NCBI GenBank assembly: GCA_001897535.1
Contig: MKTC01000043.1
Coordinates: 1 to 33,662 of the forward strand
Source of the DNA: Bacteroidetes bacterium 37-13
Lineage (GTDB): Bacteria > Bacteroidota > Bacteroidia > Chitinophagales > LD1
Reading direction: 5' to 3'
DNA length: 33,662 bases
Shown: positions 33,540 through 33,662 of the stretch, piece after piece
How the letters are laid out: the number at the start of each line of letters is the position of its first letter
Numbering within the stretch: the stretch's first letter is position 1
Notes under the pieces: generated by a model
The model's database searches: none
The model's input: only the letters and a program-made list of their open reading frames with translations
Told to the model about the DNA's origin: nothing
Made by a program: the position numbers and the translations under genes

Positions 33540-33662
33540 TGATAGCCGTTTAGAACAATTTTATTGGTCTATTACGGATATCCTTTAAGATATTATTAGT
33601 TGGCTATTTGAACAATATCAACAGCGACAGAGCTTTGCTTCGCTATTGCAGCAATTGCTTAG

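Noticed and set aside
33540-33662. Start of another gene at the window end
   Set aside because: All frames on both strands contain stops or no credible start within this stretch, and nothing resembles a known protein.

Overview
The window is AT-rich bacterial chromosome that reads as Bacteroidota, probably the Chitinophagales/Sphingobacteriales side. The signs are promoters of the TTG / TAnnTTTG type with few clear Shine-Dalgarno sequences, a Bacteroidota-type FtsE, a DUF2795 protein, a carboxypeptidase-regulatory-domain outer-membrane barrel, an S74 tail-fibre-like surface protein, a fused E1 alpha-beta 2-oxoacid dehydrogenase and many lipoproteins. I saw no tRNA, rRNA or CRISPR array and no phage module. 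Most of the window is ordinary core genome.

Layout. 1-3.2 kb: small exported protein with a strong terminator, then a UvrD/PcrA helicase coupled by a 1-base overlap to a SemiSWEET transporter. 3.2-5.1 kb (minus): WbpB-like sugar-nucleotide dehydrogenase, FtsE ATPase and a CDGSH iron-sulfur protein, closely spaced. 5.5-6.7 kb: phasin/histone-H1-like protein with a clear promoter, then peptidyl-tRNA hydrolase. 6.7-13 kb (minus): surface block with an outer-membrane barrel, a collagen-like/S74 adhesin and a beta-helix lipoprotein. 13.2-16.8 kb: an unrecognised helical protein, then a two-component propeller gene cut short by an IS4/IS1634-type element whose transposase carries one nonsense codon. 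16.8-22 kb: Spy-like protein, SucC, a histidine kinase/receiver pair, a sugar epimerase and a coiled-coil SPOR-like protein. 22-24.3 kb: a catalytically degenerate 3-hydroxyacyl-CoA-dehydrogenase-like protein followed by Nnr. 24.4-26.3 kb: MITE copy A, a DUF5777 protein and a decayed lipoprotein gene. 26.4-29.8 kb: E1 fusion, LptC and an RsmI-like methylase. 29.8-33.5 kb: PurA, STAS protein, DUF2795 protein, MITE copy B and RecA.

The most notable item is a pair of 153-bp miniature inverted-repeat elements (24424-24576 and 32148-32300, opposite orientations). Each is flanked by its own 5-bp target duplication (TTCAA, TTTAA). Their terminal repeats differ between copies in a mostly compensatory way. 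Other points of interest are the 3HCDH-fold protein that has lost its catalytic residues, the predicted self-cleaving S74 adhesin, and two decayed genes whose in-frame stops could all have come from single C-to-T changes. I found no clear new multi-gene defence or biosynthetic system.
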